From Capronia americana (Eukaryota; Ascomycota; Eurotiomycetes; Chaetothyriales; Herpotrichiellaceae), in the NCBI GenBank assembly GCA_016110215.1, contig JADWQD010000012.1, forward strand, positions 744,001 through 808,000: DNA of 64,000 nucleotides. Direction: 5' to 3'. The number at the start of each line of letters is the position of its first letter. The first letter of the stretch is position 1. The notes under the pieces were generated by a model, which did no database searches, had not been told where the DNA came from, and was given only the letters and a program-made list of their open reading frames with translations. This document shows, one piece after another, positions 10,896 to 20,900 of the stretch. The position numbers were made by a program, and so were the translations under genes.

Positions 10896-12305
10896 ATGGG
10901 TAAGCCACGGCTGATCATCATCATCCGGCATGCCCAGTCAGAGGGCAACAGAGACAAGACAATCCACCAGAAAACCCCGGACCACAAGGTCGGGCTCACC
11001 GAGGAAGGACATCGACAAGCCCTAGAGGCCGGCGAGAAGCTGCGTGATCTTTTGCGATCCGACGATACTCTGCATTTCTTCATATCGCCGTACAGGAGAA
11101 CCAGAGAGACTACTGAAGGCATATTGAACGGCTTGTGCGCCAACCATCCCGCCCCGTCACCTTTTCAGCGGTCACACATCAAAGTGTACGAAGAGCCGAG
11201 ACTGAGAGAGCAGGACTTCGGCAACTTCCAGCCAGGCACGGAAGAAACAGAAAGACTTTGGCGGGAGCGCGCGGAATATGGGCATTTCTTCTACCGCATA
11301 CCCAACGGCGAAAGTGGAGCCGATGTCTATGACCGAGTGTCGTCCTTCAACGGATCGCTCTGGCGACGATTCTCTGAGGACGGTATGGCCAGCGTCGCCG
11401 TCCTTGTCACTCATGGTCTATGCAGTCGAGTCTTCTTGATGGCTTGGTATCATTACAGTGTCGAGTTCTTCGAAGACCTGCGAAACATCAACCACTGTGA
11501 GTTCCTGGTCATGAAGCATGGCCCCAACGGAAGATATGTACTTCAGAACCAGCTACGACGATGGTCGGACCTCAGGAGGGAGCGTGCTGCTGCTAGGAAA
11601 AACAGTCTTTCTGCCACCCCTGAAGCCATCCCAACAATCCCCGTGAGGCGATGGACTCAGTCGAAAAGCGCGCATGATCCCACTGGAGCCAGTTTCATTC
11701 CTCGGCCGACGAGGAAGAACACGGCCGACATGTTCAAGGACGAATCGGAAATGCCAGCAGAAGCTGGCGAGGACAAACGGACTCCGAATGCGTCCCCGTC
11801 ACAGAGAAGGAGAAGTCGGGGACCGAGCGACACGAGAGAAAGAAGTAGCACCAGAGTTCGTTCTTCTAGCAACCTCCGAAACTCGTTCGGCAACCTGTCC
11901 TTGGATACAGCGAGGAAGGGCTCGAACCTAATCGGCGTAAAATCCTACCTGGGCAGAGATGGGGGTGGGACAAGGTCCGGCCGGGGCTCGCCCTTTGGCT
12001 CGGATGATGAGCTCGAGGTCGAGAGCCCTGGAGGAACTTCTCCGCACGCCGTTCAGCACCTCTCAAGTTCACCGGAGACCATCAAGAAGTCGTTCTCTGG
12101 CTCACTCGCCCGCGCTCTGAGAGGTGAATTGGACGACCCTAACAGGAAGCTGGCCGACGCCCTGGGTGATCAAAGTGACGCAGAGGTTGATGAGGCTGAC
12201 CTGGAAATGGGAACCAGAGAGCGAGTCACCGGCGAGATGGAGCAGATCTTGGAAGACGAAAGACGTGAGCGGAGCCTAGCAGGGAGTACCTATTCGCTTA
12301 AGTAG
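10896..12305 (+). CDS. Phosphoglycerate mutase-like histidine phosphatase
   Basis: A member of the histidine phosphatase superfamily, resembling the broad-range acid phosphatase Det1/YOR283W group of fungi. The start at 10896 (MGKPRLIIIIRHAQSEGN) places the catalytic RHAQSEGN at residues 11-18. An in-frame GTG/ATG upstream would add a tail with no conservation. Further landmarks are SPYRRTRETTEG, the acid-region motif YEEPRLREQDFGNF, and the second active-site histidine in VLVTHGLCSRVFLMAWY. Residues from ~240 to the end (469 in total) are Ser/Arg/Asp-rich and probably disordered, which is common in filamentous-fungal members. The substrate cannot be read from the sequence. Single exon. Confidence 0.88.
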   Translation: MGKPRLIIIIRHAQSEGNRDKTIHQKTPDHKVGLTEEGHRQALEAGEKLRDLLRSDDTLHFFISPYRRTRETTEGILNGLCANHPAPSPFQRSHIKVYEEPRLREQDFGNFQPGTEETERLWRERAEYGHFFYRIPNGESGADVYDRVSSFNGSLWRRFSEDGMASVAVLVTHGLCSRVFLMAWYHYSVEFFEDLRNINHCEFLVMKHGPNGRYVLQNQLRRWSDLRRERAAARKNSLSATPEAIPTIPVRRWTQSKSAHDPTGASFIPRPTRKNTADMFKDESEMPAEAGEDKRTPNASPSQRRRSRGPSDTRERSSTRVRSSSNLRNSFGNLSLDTARKGSNLIGVKSYLGRDGGGTRSGRGSPFGSDDELEVESPGGTSPHAVQHLSSSPETIKKSFSGSLARALRGELDDPNRKLADALGDQSDAEVDEADLEMGTRERVTGEMEQILEDERRERSLAGSTYSLK

Positions 12306-12490
12306 TTCGGTTGAGCATAGTATTCCACCGCTTGTCAGAGGACACAGTATGTTCGACATATCGATCCATAGGGCCATAGATGACCGAAGGGATCCTCAGC
12401 CTTGTATGCTCAGCCTTGTGGGCATCGGCCAAGATCAACCGTGGCTTGAGGCCAGCCAATGAGAACGCATCCTCCTTCCATTCCATACAC

Positions 12491-12515
12491 AGTTCAATTC
12501 AGTTCAGTTCAGTTC
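12491..12515. repeat. Short (AGTTC)n microsatellite
   Basis: Five near-perfect AGTTC units lie about 100 nt upstream of the COG8 start, in its presumed promoter or 5' leader. Confidence 0.8.
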
Positions 12516-12611
12516 GCCATCAACACGACCAGATGCAGTCAACATTAGCTGTCCTCTAAGATAGTGGTCCGAGGCCCTCCAATTGAAGTACTCTCGGCCC
12601 CAGTCGGCAGA

Positions 12612-14360
12612 ATGGCGGACCCTCTCTATGAGCTTCTTCAACCATATATGGATGCCTCATCTCAACAATCACAATCATCCTCGCCCTCCTTCAACAGCCC
12701 CGAAATTTCCAATTATCTCTCCCGCCTGGTCTCACTCCGCCTGAGCGACCTGACGACCACGGAGCCCCAATCGCTCGCTCAGGCCCAGCATTCCAACCTA
12801 GTCTCACTCCAAGCACTCTCGTCCCGCTCACACCGCACGACCACCATCTCATCCGACCACCTCAGCACGCTCCGCACGTCCCTGCCCCAAATATCGGCTT
12901 CCGTCGAGTCTATCAGACGGACAATTCCAGACTTGGACGCCAGTGCCGTCGCCTTCGCTTCATCGTACAGCAGGGCCAAGGACGAGACCACAGGAGAGAG
13001 CAAAGGAACAGCGCTTCTCAGCGCCCGACGGAATGCATCTCTCCTCGCCCGCCAAGCAGACAAAGCACAAGATATTCTTGAGCTGCCATCGCTACTACGG
13101 GCTTCGATCGCCACTGCCAACGCCGCCGCGTCCGCTTCAACCAGCTCCACTTCCGGCGCGAATTATACGCAAGCGCTGGACCTGTTCGCGCACATCAAAC
13201 GCCTGCAGATCCTCTACCCAGATTCACAGCTCGTCCGGGCCGTGCTCGCCGACGCCGAGATCGCCATGAAGGACATGGTGACGAACCTGATCGCCGGTCT
13301 GAGGGGCCAGAATCTTCGCCTCGCACCAGCAATCAGGATGATCGGCTGGTTACGCCGAGTGGCCCCGGAGTTATCATCAGGCACGGGCACGGGAACAACT
13401 CCAGCTGCCCCCACAGGCGCCGGCGCCCTTCAGACGCCGCTTACGCTGACATCGCAATTGGGCTCACTATCCGCGACGACGACGACGTCTGCTCAGCAAG
13501 ACGAAGGCCATTTCGGCGCCCTCTTCCTCGTCGCCAGATTATGCACCTTCCTCAGTATGACCGAAGCGCTAGCACCGCTCCGCGACCTGGCCGACCAAGA
13601 AACTCAGGCTCGCAAGGAACCCGGGCAGAACGGGAAACAAAGCACCGCAGCGACAACACGTCCCCAAGCGACACGTAAAACCAGTGGAGGATATACTAGT
13701 AATAATAGTCCCCAGCTCGCCGGGCAGCAAACCGAACGCTACTTGAAACGCTACATCGAGATCTTCCGCGAACAGTCCTTCGCCACGATTTCCATGTACC
13801 GCAACATCTTCCCCGCCGAGGAACAACAACCATCATCGCCCACTGCCACAGCGTCGTCATCGCTGGAAATGAGTCTCGCGTTACCACCTGCGCTGCAGAC
13901 CTTCCCGCTCTACCTTGTCGATATCTTCATGGCTACGCTCAAGCAGTACTTACCCAACGTGACGGACGCGACGGCGAGGGAAAGTTTGCTCATGCAAGTC
14001 CTGTACGCGGCGAACAGCCTGGGACGACTTGGTGCGGATTTCAGTCTACTGATCGCGGAACTATACGATGAAGGCGAGGATGAGAGCGGTGAAGATGTGC
14101 CGCTCGCTGCTGCAAAGGAGGAAGCTAATGCAGAGGCCACGACCGAGGAAGGCGCGGCTGCCGGTTCGAACGGAGCTGTTGAACGTAGGGGAATGTCAAA
14201 TGAAGGTGAACAAGCGCGTGAGACCAGGCCAAACCCCGAGCCCGAATGGATTACCGTGATTAAGAAGCACCGTGTCCAAGCAGCAAGGCTAGAAGCCCTA
14301 GCAGCTGGACAGGAAAGAGTGGTGCAAAGACAAGGCGCAGTGGACGTTGCCGTCCGATAG
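12612..14360 (+). CDS. COG8: Conserved oligomeric Golgi complex subunit 8 (Dor1 family)
   Basis: A component of lobe B of the COG tethering complex, which captures vesicles for retrograde transport within the Golgi. The start at 12612 (MADPLYELLQPYM) has A at -3; the ORF is open further 5' but without conservation. The Dor1 N-terminal pattern is clear: SNYLSRLVSLRLSDLTTTEPQSLAQAQHSNLVSLQALSSRSH, with Leu-spaced helices, and later FAHIKRLQILYPDSQLVRAVLADAEIAMKDMV followed by LIAGLRGQNLRLAPAIRMIGWLRRV. The C-terminal ~90 residues are acidic and low-complexity (EDVPLAAAKEEANAEATTEEG). About 582 residues, single exon. It converges with the amidohydrolase, with only 30 nt between the stop codons, so the 3' UTRs must overlap. 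Confidence 0.9.
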   Translation: MADPLYELLQPYMDASSQQSQSSSPSFNSPEISNYLSRLVSLRLSDLTTTEPQSLAQAQHSNLVSLQALSSRSHRTTTISSDHLSTLRTSLPQISASVESIRRTIPDLDASAVAFASSYSRAKDETTGESKGTALLSARRNASLLARQADKAQDILELPSLLRASIATANAAASASTSSTSGANYTQALDLFAHIKRLQILYPDSQLVRAVLADAEIAMKDMVTNLIAGLRGQNLRLAPAIRMIGWLRRVAPELSSGTGTGTTPAAPTGAGALQTPLTLTSQLGSLSATTTTSAQQDEGHFGALFLVARLCTFLSMTEALAPLRDLADQETQARKEPGQNGKQSTAATTRPQATRKTSGGYTSNNSPQLAGQQTERYLKRYIEIFREQSFATISMYRNIFPAEEQQPSSPTATASSSLEMSLALPPALQTFPLYLVDIFMATLKQYLPNVTDATARESLLMQVLYAANSLGRLGADFSLLIAELYDEGEDESGEDVPLAAAKEEANAEATTEEGAAAGSNGAVERRGMSNEGEQARETRPNPEPEWITVIKKHRVQAARLEALAAGQERVVQRQGAVDVAVR

Positions 14361-14390
14361 CTGGCCTCGCAACTCCGAGTTAGCATTCTA

Positions 14391-15935
14391 TCAAAATGGG
14401 CTGTCGGTCTTAGTGTCCGGGCTCTTGAACAACCGTCCTCCTTTCCACACGTGCGTGATGTTCCCTGGCTCCTTGAACACGTCCATATTCTTCAACGGGT
14501 CCTCTTTCAGCGCAATCAAGTCGGCATCATATCCCACCTCAATGATTCCGCTCTTTGGCTTCATGCCTAGATTTCCGAGCGTTTCGGGCCCCATGGCCGT
14601 CGCGGCCTCAATGGCCTGCAGAGGCGTCATCCCCCCATCGCTCACTGCGTAGGCCAGTTCTCCCCCGCTCCGCCCATGTGCCAGCGGATGGTCCGTCGGG
14701 GCACTGATGCCCAGGTCCGTGCCCAGCGCGATCTTGACCCCCGACCGCACAGCCAGCTGGTACGCCTCTTTATGATGTCGCGCCGTGATGAGCATCTTGC
14801 GATACGATTCCGGAGACATCAACTCTGGGTGGTCGACGCCAACCTTCACGATCGTGCGGGTGGGGACATACACGATGCCACGATCCTTCATTTCCTCGAT
14901 GCACTCCTCGTCCATGTACGTGCCGTGCTCGATGGTGTGCACGCCGGCCAGGATCGCCGCCATGATGCCCTCTTTCCCATGGACATGCGCGGCCACGACA
15001 CGTCCGTTGCGCCTTGCCTCCGCGACAATGACCTCCAGTTCGGCCATGGAGAACTGTTGCCTTAGCGGGTCGTCGGCGATGCTGAGCACCCCGCCGCTAG
15101 CGAAGACCTTGATGCACGTCGCACCGCGGCGGATGAGGAGGCGGACCGCGCGGCGACACTCGTCGATTCCGTCAGCAATGATCATCGGCCCGGTGCCCGG
15201 CGCGAGGGCGTTGGCCTGCGTATCCCGCACGCCGAAGACCGAGTCCACAAACCCTGAGGGCAGGTCGAAGACGTCGCCGTGGCCTGCTGTCTGGGAGATA
15301 GCAGCCCCGGACGAGTAGATATTTGGTCCGATGAGCGAGCCTTCTTCGATAGCCTTCGACACCTCCAGTCCGTAGCCGGCAAGTTCGCGCACGGAGGTGA
15401 AGCCGCTCATCAGCACATCGTGTACGTTCTTTGCGATTCTCGCGCCGGCGAGGGCGGGGTGTTGGGTCGCGATTTCGGCAAAATTGAACGTCTTGGAGCC
15501 GAGGAAGTGTACGTGGCAATCCCAGAGGCCGGGCATGAGGACGGGAACTTGGGTCGTGGGCAGGTTCTTGAACGGTGGGGGCAGCGAAGACGTCGGTTGG
15601 ATGGCTGTTATGACTCCGTCTTGGAGGATTACAGAATGTTTGTGGAGGGGATCGCCGCGGCCTGGGATGAGAAGCGTAGCGTTGATGAGATGTGTGGCTC
15701 CTGGTCGGTGATCTGCTAGAGATGCTGGAATTGAAGATCGATCGGAGGCATGCCCAGGTCGGAGCTGTTCACGGGGTCTTGAAGGGGCGCCAAACGTGTC
15801 ATGATCGGGAGATATCTCCTCTTGTAGTCCTTGAACACCAGCGGGGGAGACATGTTCATGTTCTGAGCCAGATCTGATGGTCCCAGATGTTGAAGATCTC
15901 GACAACAGCGTCGGCAGCACCTTGCGTCGTGTCAT
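14391..15935 (-). CDS. Metal-dependent amidohydrolase, ochratoxinase-like
   Basis: A binuclear-metal amidohydrolase, probably an amidase or peptidase for amino-acid conjugates. Closest in look to fungal ochratoxinase and related imidazolonepropionase-like enzymes. Visible metal ligands and motifs: HxH in GLWDCHVHF, the Lys of CIKVFASGG (carbamylation candidate), His in AHVHGKEGIMA, His in TIEHGTYMDEE, and Asp in ALGTDLG. SGAAISQTAGHGDVF is typical of this subgroup and the C-terminal strand THVWKGGRLF closes the composite beta-sandwich. The core runs from about HLINATLLIPGRG to the end. The ~80 residues before it, starting at 15935, are not conserved in look, and another frame there appears more protein-like, so the true 5' end or a missed intron is uncertain. 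No signal peptide is visible. Confidence 0.85.
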   Translation of the reverse strand: MTRRKVLPTLLSRSSTSGTIRSGSEHEHVSPAGVQGLQEEISPDHDTFGAPSRPREQLRPGHASDRSSIPASLADHRPGATHLINATLLIPGRGDPLHKHSVILQDGVITAIQPTSSLPPPFKNLPTTQVPVLMPGLWDCHVHFLGSKTFNFAEIATQHPALAGARIAKNVHDVLMSGFTSVRELAGYGLEVSKAIEEGSLIGPNIYSSGAAISQTAGHGDVFDLPSGFVDSVFGVRDTQANALAPGTGPMIIADGIDECRRAVRLLIRRGATCIKVFASGGVLSIADDPLRQQFSMAELEVIVAEARRNGRVVAAHVHGKEGIMAAILAGVHTIEHGTYMDEECIEEMKDRGIVYVPTRTIVKVGVDHPELMSPESYRKMLITARHHKEAYQLAVRSGVKIALGTDLGISAPTDHPLAHGRSGGELAYAVSDGGMTPLQAIEAATAMGPETLGNLGMKPKSGIIEVGYDADLIALKEDPLKNMDVFKEPGNITHVWKGGRLFKSPDTKTDSPF

Positions 15936-17036
15936 GGTTCGGCGCTTAACAATGAAGCTGGCAGGTTACTGAGTTACGTCCCTGAAAACCCACAGATGCA
16001 ATGGTCTTGAGAATGCAGAATTGAAAAGATGCGGAACTGATATAGAAAAAATCGCTATCTCCCTGCAATTAATCCTCTCGGTGAGGTCGAGATATCGTTC
16101 TGGCTGATGGCCGATTAAGCAAGATGAATCCGAAGCGAATGTACTGAAAGGTCGCCGAGGCAACGACGGCAGCTGCGCAGATGGAGAGAAGGCGGCCGCT
16201 CGATTTCATGAATCCTAGCCGCAGTCGCCGTCGCAGTCGTAGCTCCCGTGCTGAATCCTCTCGACCGACTCAATATTGTATGTTTCGCTATCGACCTGGA
16301 GTGTCAATATCGGTGACGCAAAGTGGTTCGGAGTTCGGGATACTCCGCCTCCGACAGCAGCGACCTGCCTCTTCGGGTATGGTCGCACATTCGCCCGCCG
16401 CTTTTGACCTTGCTTGGCGTTTCCGGCCAATATTGACAGAAGGTCGTCGACGAGTGTAATTGCGAATGAATTGCCTTACAACCGCAGTCTTGATTGCTGC
16501 TATTTGCGTACTTGAATGATGCTTTCAACAGCATCAGAGGCTGGATACAGCTTCGATCACCGAAGATTGGAATCCACCACAAGTACGAAAACTGGTTAGC
16601 TGGCTTCTGACATACGTACTGAAGCTGGTGTTTACCAAAGAGTTCACGGCTTGAGAGAGACTCTCGAGTCCAAGGTCTAATGCTACTCTTCTGATACTGG
16701 ATCCTAGGCTCTTGTCGGAGTGTCCATATGCCCGTCTGCGCTGCTGCCTGTCGAGATGGCAACCCGAATGAGCTACGTATCGAACGCCAGTTCAATGTCG
16801 TCCTTGCGGGCGCCGGGGAAGTGATATGTTCGTTGGCTAGGTACAGAGCACCACCGCTATAAAGAGGTAAACATGTCTTGAGACAAAATGAGAGGCCAGA
16901 CCTGAGCAACACCTGCGTCCGAGCTTCGATCCTGTATCACTTTGCCGTTACCTTGGCCTGCTGTGTACTCATTCGACCTTCTTTTACTCTCCCAATTCCA
17001 CTTGGCAGTAATGTTGCCTGCGAGGACGCAGCATCG
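15936..17036. other. Intergenic
   Basis: About 1.1 kb between the amidohydrolase start and the lipase relic. A 202-codon minus-strand ORF (16304-16912) has no recognisable domain and unconvincing composition, so it is not called. Confidence 0.5.
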
Positions 17037-17907
17037 CTGCTCGCAATCCTCCCCAGTCAAGAACCGTTCTACACTGCTCCTCCCGATGTTGAGAGGGCCC
17101 GCTCCTGGTACGTGAACCTACCTGACTTCGAAGGACCCTCAGCAGCATTCGGCTCAGGCGTCTCGGAAGGCCATGCATGCAACGCTCGACTCCGTCCGCG
17201 CTGTCCTGTTCTCGCGATTCGGCCTCTCTCCTACAGCACGGTACGCCAATGTGGGGGTACTCGGGGGCTCGATTGCGAGCGAGTGGGAAGCCGAACTGCA
17301 GGTTCAGTATGCTCCGGAAGTCGCTGTCGGCGGCGTGACCGCCAATGGATCGATGATATTTGCGCGCCATTGACGGAACACAGGCGGCAGGGCTGATTCC
17401 GGCGGTCTGGTTAGGAGCAACGAAGCAATACCCTGCTGCGTACAATGCCATGATCAGCAGGCTGAAGACATCGGGTCCCTACCACGCGACGGGATTCCTG
17501 GTTGTTCAGAACATGTCGTACTTCGGAACCGCGGCGGCGTGTATGAATCAAAGCGTCCTGGACGACTCCTTTGTTAATGGGAGCTCTGTGGTCCAGCTGC
17601 CAATCATGCAGAAGGGGAAACGGCCTGATGGGATACCATGGCGTGCCGCAGATTCCCATGTACATCTAACAGGCTCTGCACGACGAATACAGCTACGTGA
17701 ACGACACGGACGCGCTGGTAACCAGGTACTGCCAGGCCGGGGCCAGTATCCGCTATGAAAGGAACATGGCTGGGAATCCCCTCGACGGGGAGACAAATGG
17801 CGATGCGAGAGCGTTGAGCTGGGTCACTGGTGATGCCCCAGGGATGCACGATTCAGAACGTGACGAGCAGTATCAATTCCCACGCTCCATTTACGCTGCT
17901 ACCGTGA
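17037..17907 (+). pseudogene. Secretory lipase (LIP family) pseudogene
   Basis: A relic of a secreted triacylglycerol lipase of the fungal LIP family (alpha/beta hydrolase). Homologous blocks run in order but in three frames: LPSQEPFYTAPP; then WYVNLPDFEGPSAAFGSGVSEGHA; TLDSVRAVLFSRFG and GVLGGSIASEWEAELQVQYAPE, the nucleophile region; AAGLIPAVWLGATKQYP; GVPQIPMYI-stop-QALHDEYSYVNDTDALV; RYCQAGASIRYERNMAGNP with NGDARALSWV; and a natural-looking end GCTIQNVTSSINSHAPFTLLP before TGA at 17905. Lesions are a 4-bp ATGC tandem duplication (17173-17180), three further frame changes near 17350, 17630 and 17840, and TAA at 17667. The region normally between the N-terminal FYTxPP block and WYVNLPDFEG (roughly 100 residues in the family) is missing. 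The nucleophile motif reads GVLGGS rather than GYSGG, so it would be inactive even if repaired. Confidence 0.87.
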
Positions 17908-20900
17908 ATGAGAGAAATTGTAATTCGGGTTACTCCGTCTGCATAGCAGAGGGTCATCTTTCTTTGTGCATGCATTTCACCTGCACGACCCATGAATGCA
18001 GGCTCAGGAGCTGCAACACGAGATTTTGCGAGCCAGACTGGTATCGCCTCTCCCCACCCAGGGAAGCAGGCATGTAGGTTTTGCCACGGTGTCGCTTGCT
18101 ATCCCGGCGGCTGAGAGTCGGAACCGCTCAAAGCATCAACGCATCTCTCAGGTCATCGGTACGCGGCAATGGATGAAGCTGCGCAATTGACTCTAGCGTT
18201 GAGAAGGATACGTACAGTCTACGAGTACAGGGACCGGCCGCCTTGATCTTTGCTAAAATTGAAATGTCGGCAGCGTCCGTGGTTGTTAGAGTTAGGGTTC
18301 TGGGGTCTAAGTTCTACTACTCGTAGAATGACAGCAGCCTCTCACACCACCACAAGCCACATCAGGGGCTGAGTCAGGCAACAATGCTCATCCGCGGAGG
18401 AGATCTCTTCCATGTCACGATTCTCGACTTGGCTGGTGCTCGCGGTTGAGCGAGAAATAGGCCGGGAAATCGTTCAGACCCTTTTGACTCTCGGAGGCAT
18501 TCCGCTGGAACTCAAACCGATGCTTTCCCGTATCGCTTGTCGAGGGCGTGTCTCATGCTGCACCACCCCCCGGCGAACGAGTAGTGTTGCTCGAAATCCG
18601 TTGAGCGCCCTGCCTGCATAGACCCCGGAAGCATTTGTTGTGCGAACGACAGGATGGCTTGGTCTCGACCTCAGGAGACAACCGCTGTGGCGAAAATGCC
18701 AACAGTGAGGAGAGGCAGGGTGGTGGCTATCGATTTCGTGCAGCAAGGGTCTTGTGGGAAACCTGCTCAGGTCGAGTCAACTGTCAACTGCCGACAACTC
18801 TCATGATAGACAATGGAAGGACTTCGGTAGGGACCGCTGATCGGTCCTGCGACTTGTTAACATTGTGTGTCCCGGACGATCACGTTGTGCCCTGGAATTG
18901 GGTTGGGGAGTTGTATTCGTACGTCCATAGGATAATGGGGTGGCTCGCGTAGAGTTGCAGGATGGCTGGGACCTGGGATGGGAAATCATGAGGCAATTGT
19001 GGATTTGCATCTGTCGAATGATGCAAGACTGAAACAACAATCTCTCGATGGCCATGGTCTGCCTGCGCTGGGCTCCTCAGGTGTGTCTCTGGCCGGGCCG
19101 GGCGATAAAGTAGGGCGAAGCAGATCGAAAGCTGTAGAAGATCGGCTACGGTCAAGTGGGACACCAATCAGCGAAGGGTTGTCCCCCTCTCCCAATCGGC
19201 TTCTCGTGAAAGTAGGGCGAAGCAGAGCGAAGAGCTGTGGAAGATGTGCTACGGTCGAGTGGGACGACGATCAAGCGAATGTCTGTCTCCCTCGCCTCCC
19301 ATTGTCTTTCCCGCCTTCTCCCTCGCAAGAAAATTTCACCTTCGCAGATCCGAGCGGCGAACAGCCAGATTGGTCACTAGCCCCGCCGAGCCCGGGCTAG
19401 GAGCCTCGTGATCTGTGGTGTGGGCTTTGCTCGTGAACCCAGTGAGTCTTTTCCGCATTGTCACTCGAAGCGCAAGTAAGGGTAGCCCGTTGCGTCCTAG
19501 GCGCGCCTCCTATCTTGCCACCGTGCACGGTGACTCGTCAGGCAACGTGGCTTGATAGCTGTCAAACCAGTCAGCACGAAACTCGCGTGTCACCGAACAC
19601 GAAAGGGGCTTCCGTTGCCTCGCGCAGGCGGCTTGCCGACTAGCAGCTGGTATTCTCATACGTAATCCTGTGTCACCCAAGACTACGTATCTGTTGCTTT
19701 TGACATGGCTCCATGCGAAGCTCGTATCACCGCCAGTCAGCGTTGGGCTTCGATCCCCAGCGAACCTGGCAATCTCTCTCGACTGTGGGCGATGTGGTTG
19801 GGCGGCTGGACAAGATTCGAACCGTCCGACAGCCCAAAACCCATGGCGAACAAGCCTTGGGACGGTTATCGATGGCGATCCTGAGACACGCGACTATCTC
19901 CATTTTTCTGCTGGCCCAAGCGTCCCACAGGCTACGCGCTGAATCAATTTCGGTAAGGCCTTTGGTGGAGACGCCTGACACCCCTACCTGCTCTATTGGC
20001 CACGTCTCGTACTCCTGATCTGCCATTTCGCACTGGGACGAGACGACAGGAAACTCACACGGGTCACATGGACGGAGGGCAAGCGGGCGCTCACTACCCT
20101 CACTATTGAAGTTATGCGGCGGACCCATAGCCTGGAGTGCAGGGAGCATTATTCCGGACCTCCTGAAACAGCTCGGCCCGATCACCTCTAGCCTGTTTGT
20201 GGCGAATCACCCAGTGTCAAGTCGCAATAATTTGCAAGCCACAGCACAAGGTCGGCAGCCGACAATTCCGCCGAGGCTGGCACTGCAGCGTGACTCCCAA
20301 GGCCCCAGAGGCAAATTGGCTGCAGTGCGAGAAGAAGTCACACTACTGGAGACTACTGTCGACTCGTATGGGAAGCACACATTTTCAGCCCAAACAATGT
20401 ACCCTGCCTCCTTCCTCCAGCGTAATCGACATTGCTAAAGTGGGTGGCTGACCACTTGTCATTGTGGTTGTGCAGGTCACATGTAGAATGAGAGCCAGTC
20501 TCCGTCTTCTCCTGAGCAGGATGGTAGCGCTGACCACCGCGCGACCGTCGCGAGATGGATGTAATCGCGACATCATAGGAGCCTTGTCCATGCTCGAGAC
20601 TCGAGCTGCCCGTCGTCCCAGGCAGTTTGGAAATCTACTGTGCTAAGAATTGACCTTTGGGGCGTGCATGGATGGATGGAAGTGGAGGGGAAGCTTTGCA
20701 TGCTTCTGCCTCTCTTTCCACCACACCCTTCGCGCTGGGGAGTGGCTATGGCAGGGCACCCTTGATTGGACATGGATTGTGATTGAGAACGAGGAGTGCA
20801 GGTTCAAACCGTCAGAGTGCGGTCTAGTGCCTCGCGAGTCGAGGATGGGCAGCATTCCCGCCTGCGTACTTCCCAGACCGGCAGGCCACAGTGCTCAGTC

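Noticed and set aside
16304..16912. 202-codon minus-strand ORF
   Set aside because: No domain, biased composition, and it overlaps the possible 5' end of the lipase relic. Probably chance.
17037..17907. The lipase relic as an intact spliced gene
   Set aside because: The breaks coincide with a tandem 4-bp duplication and a TAA rather than with GT-AG pairs, and a conserved segment is absent.
19800..19845. tRNA-like T-arm motif (GATTCGAACC on plus, reverse of a B-box)
   Set aside because: The flanking sequence does not form acceptor, D or anticodon arms and the T-stem is imperfect, so no tRNA is supported.
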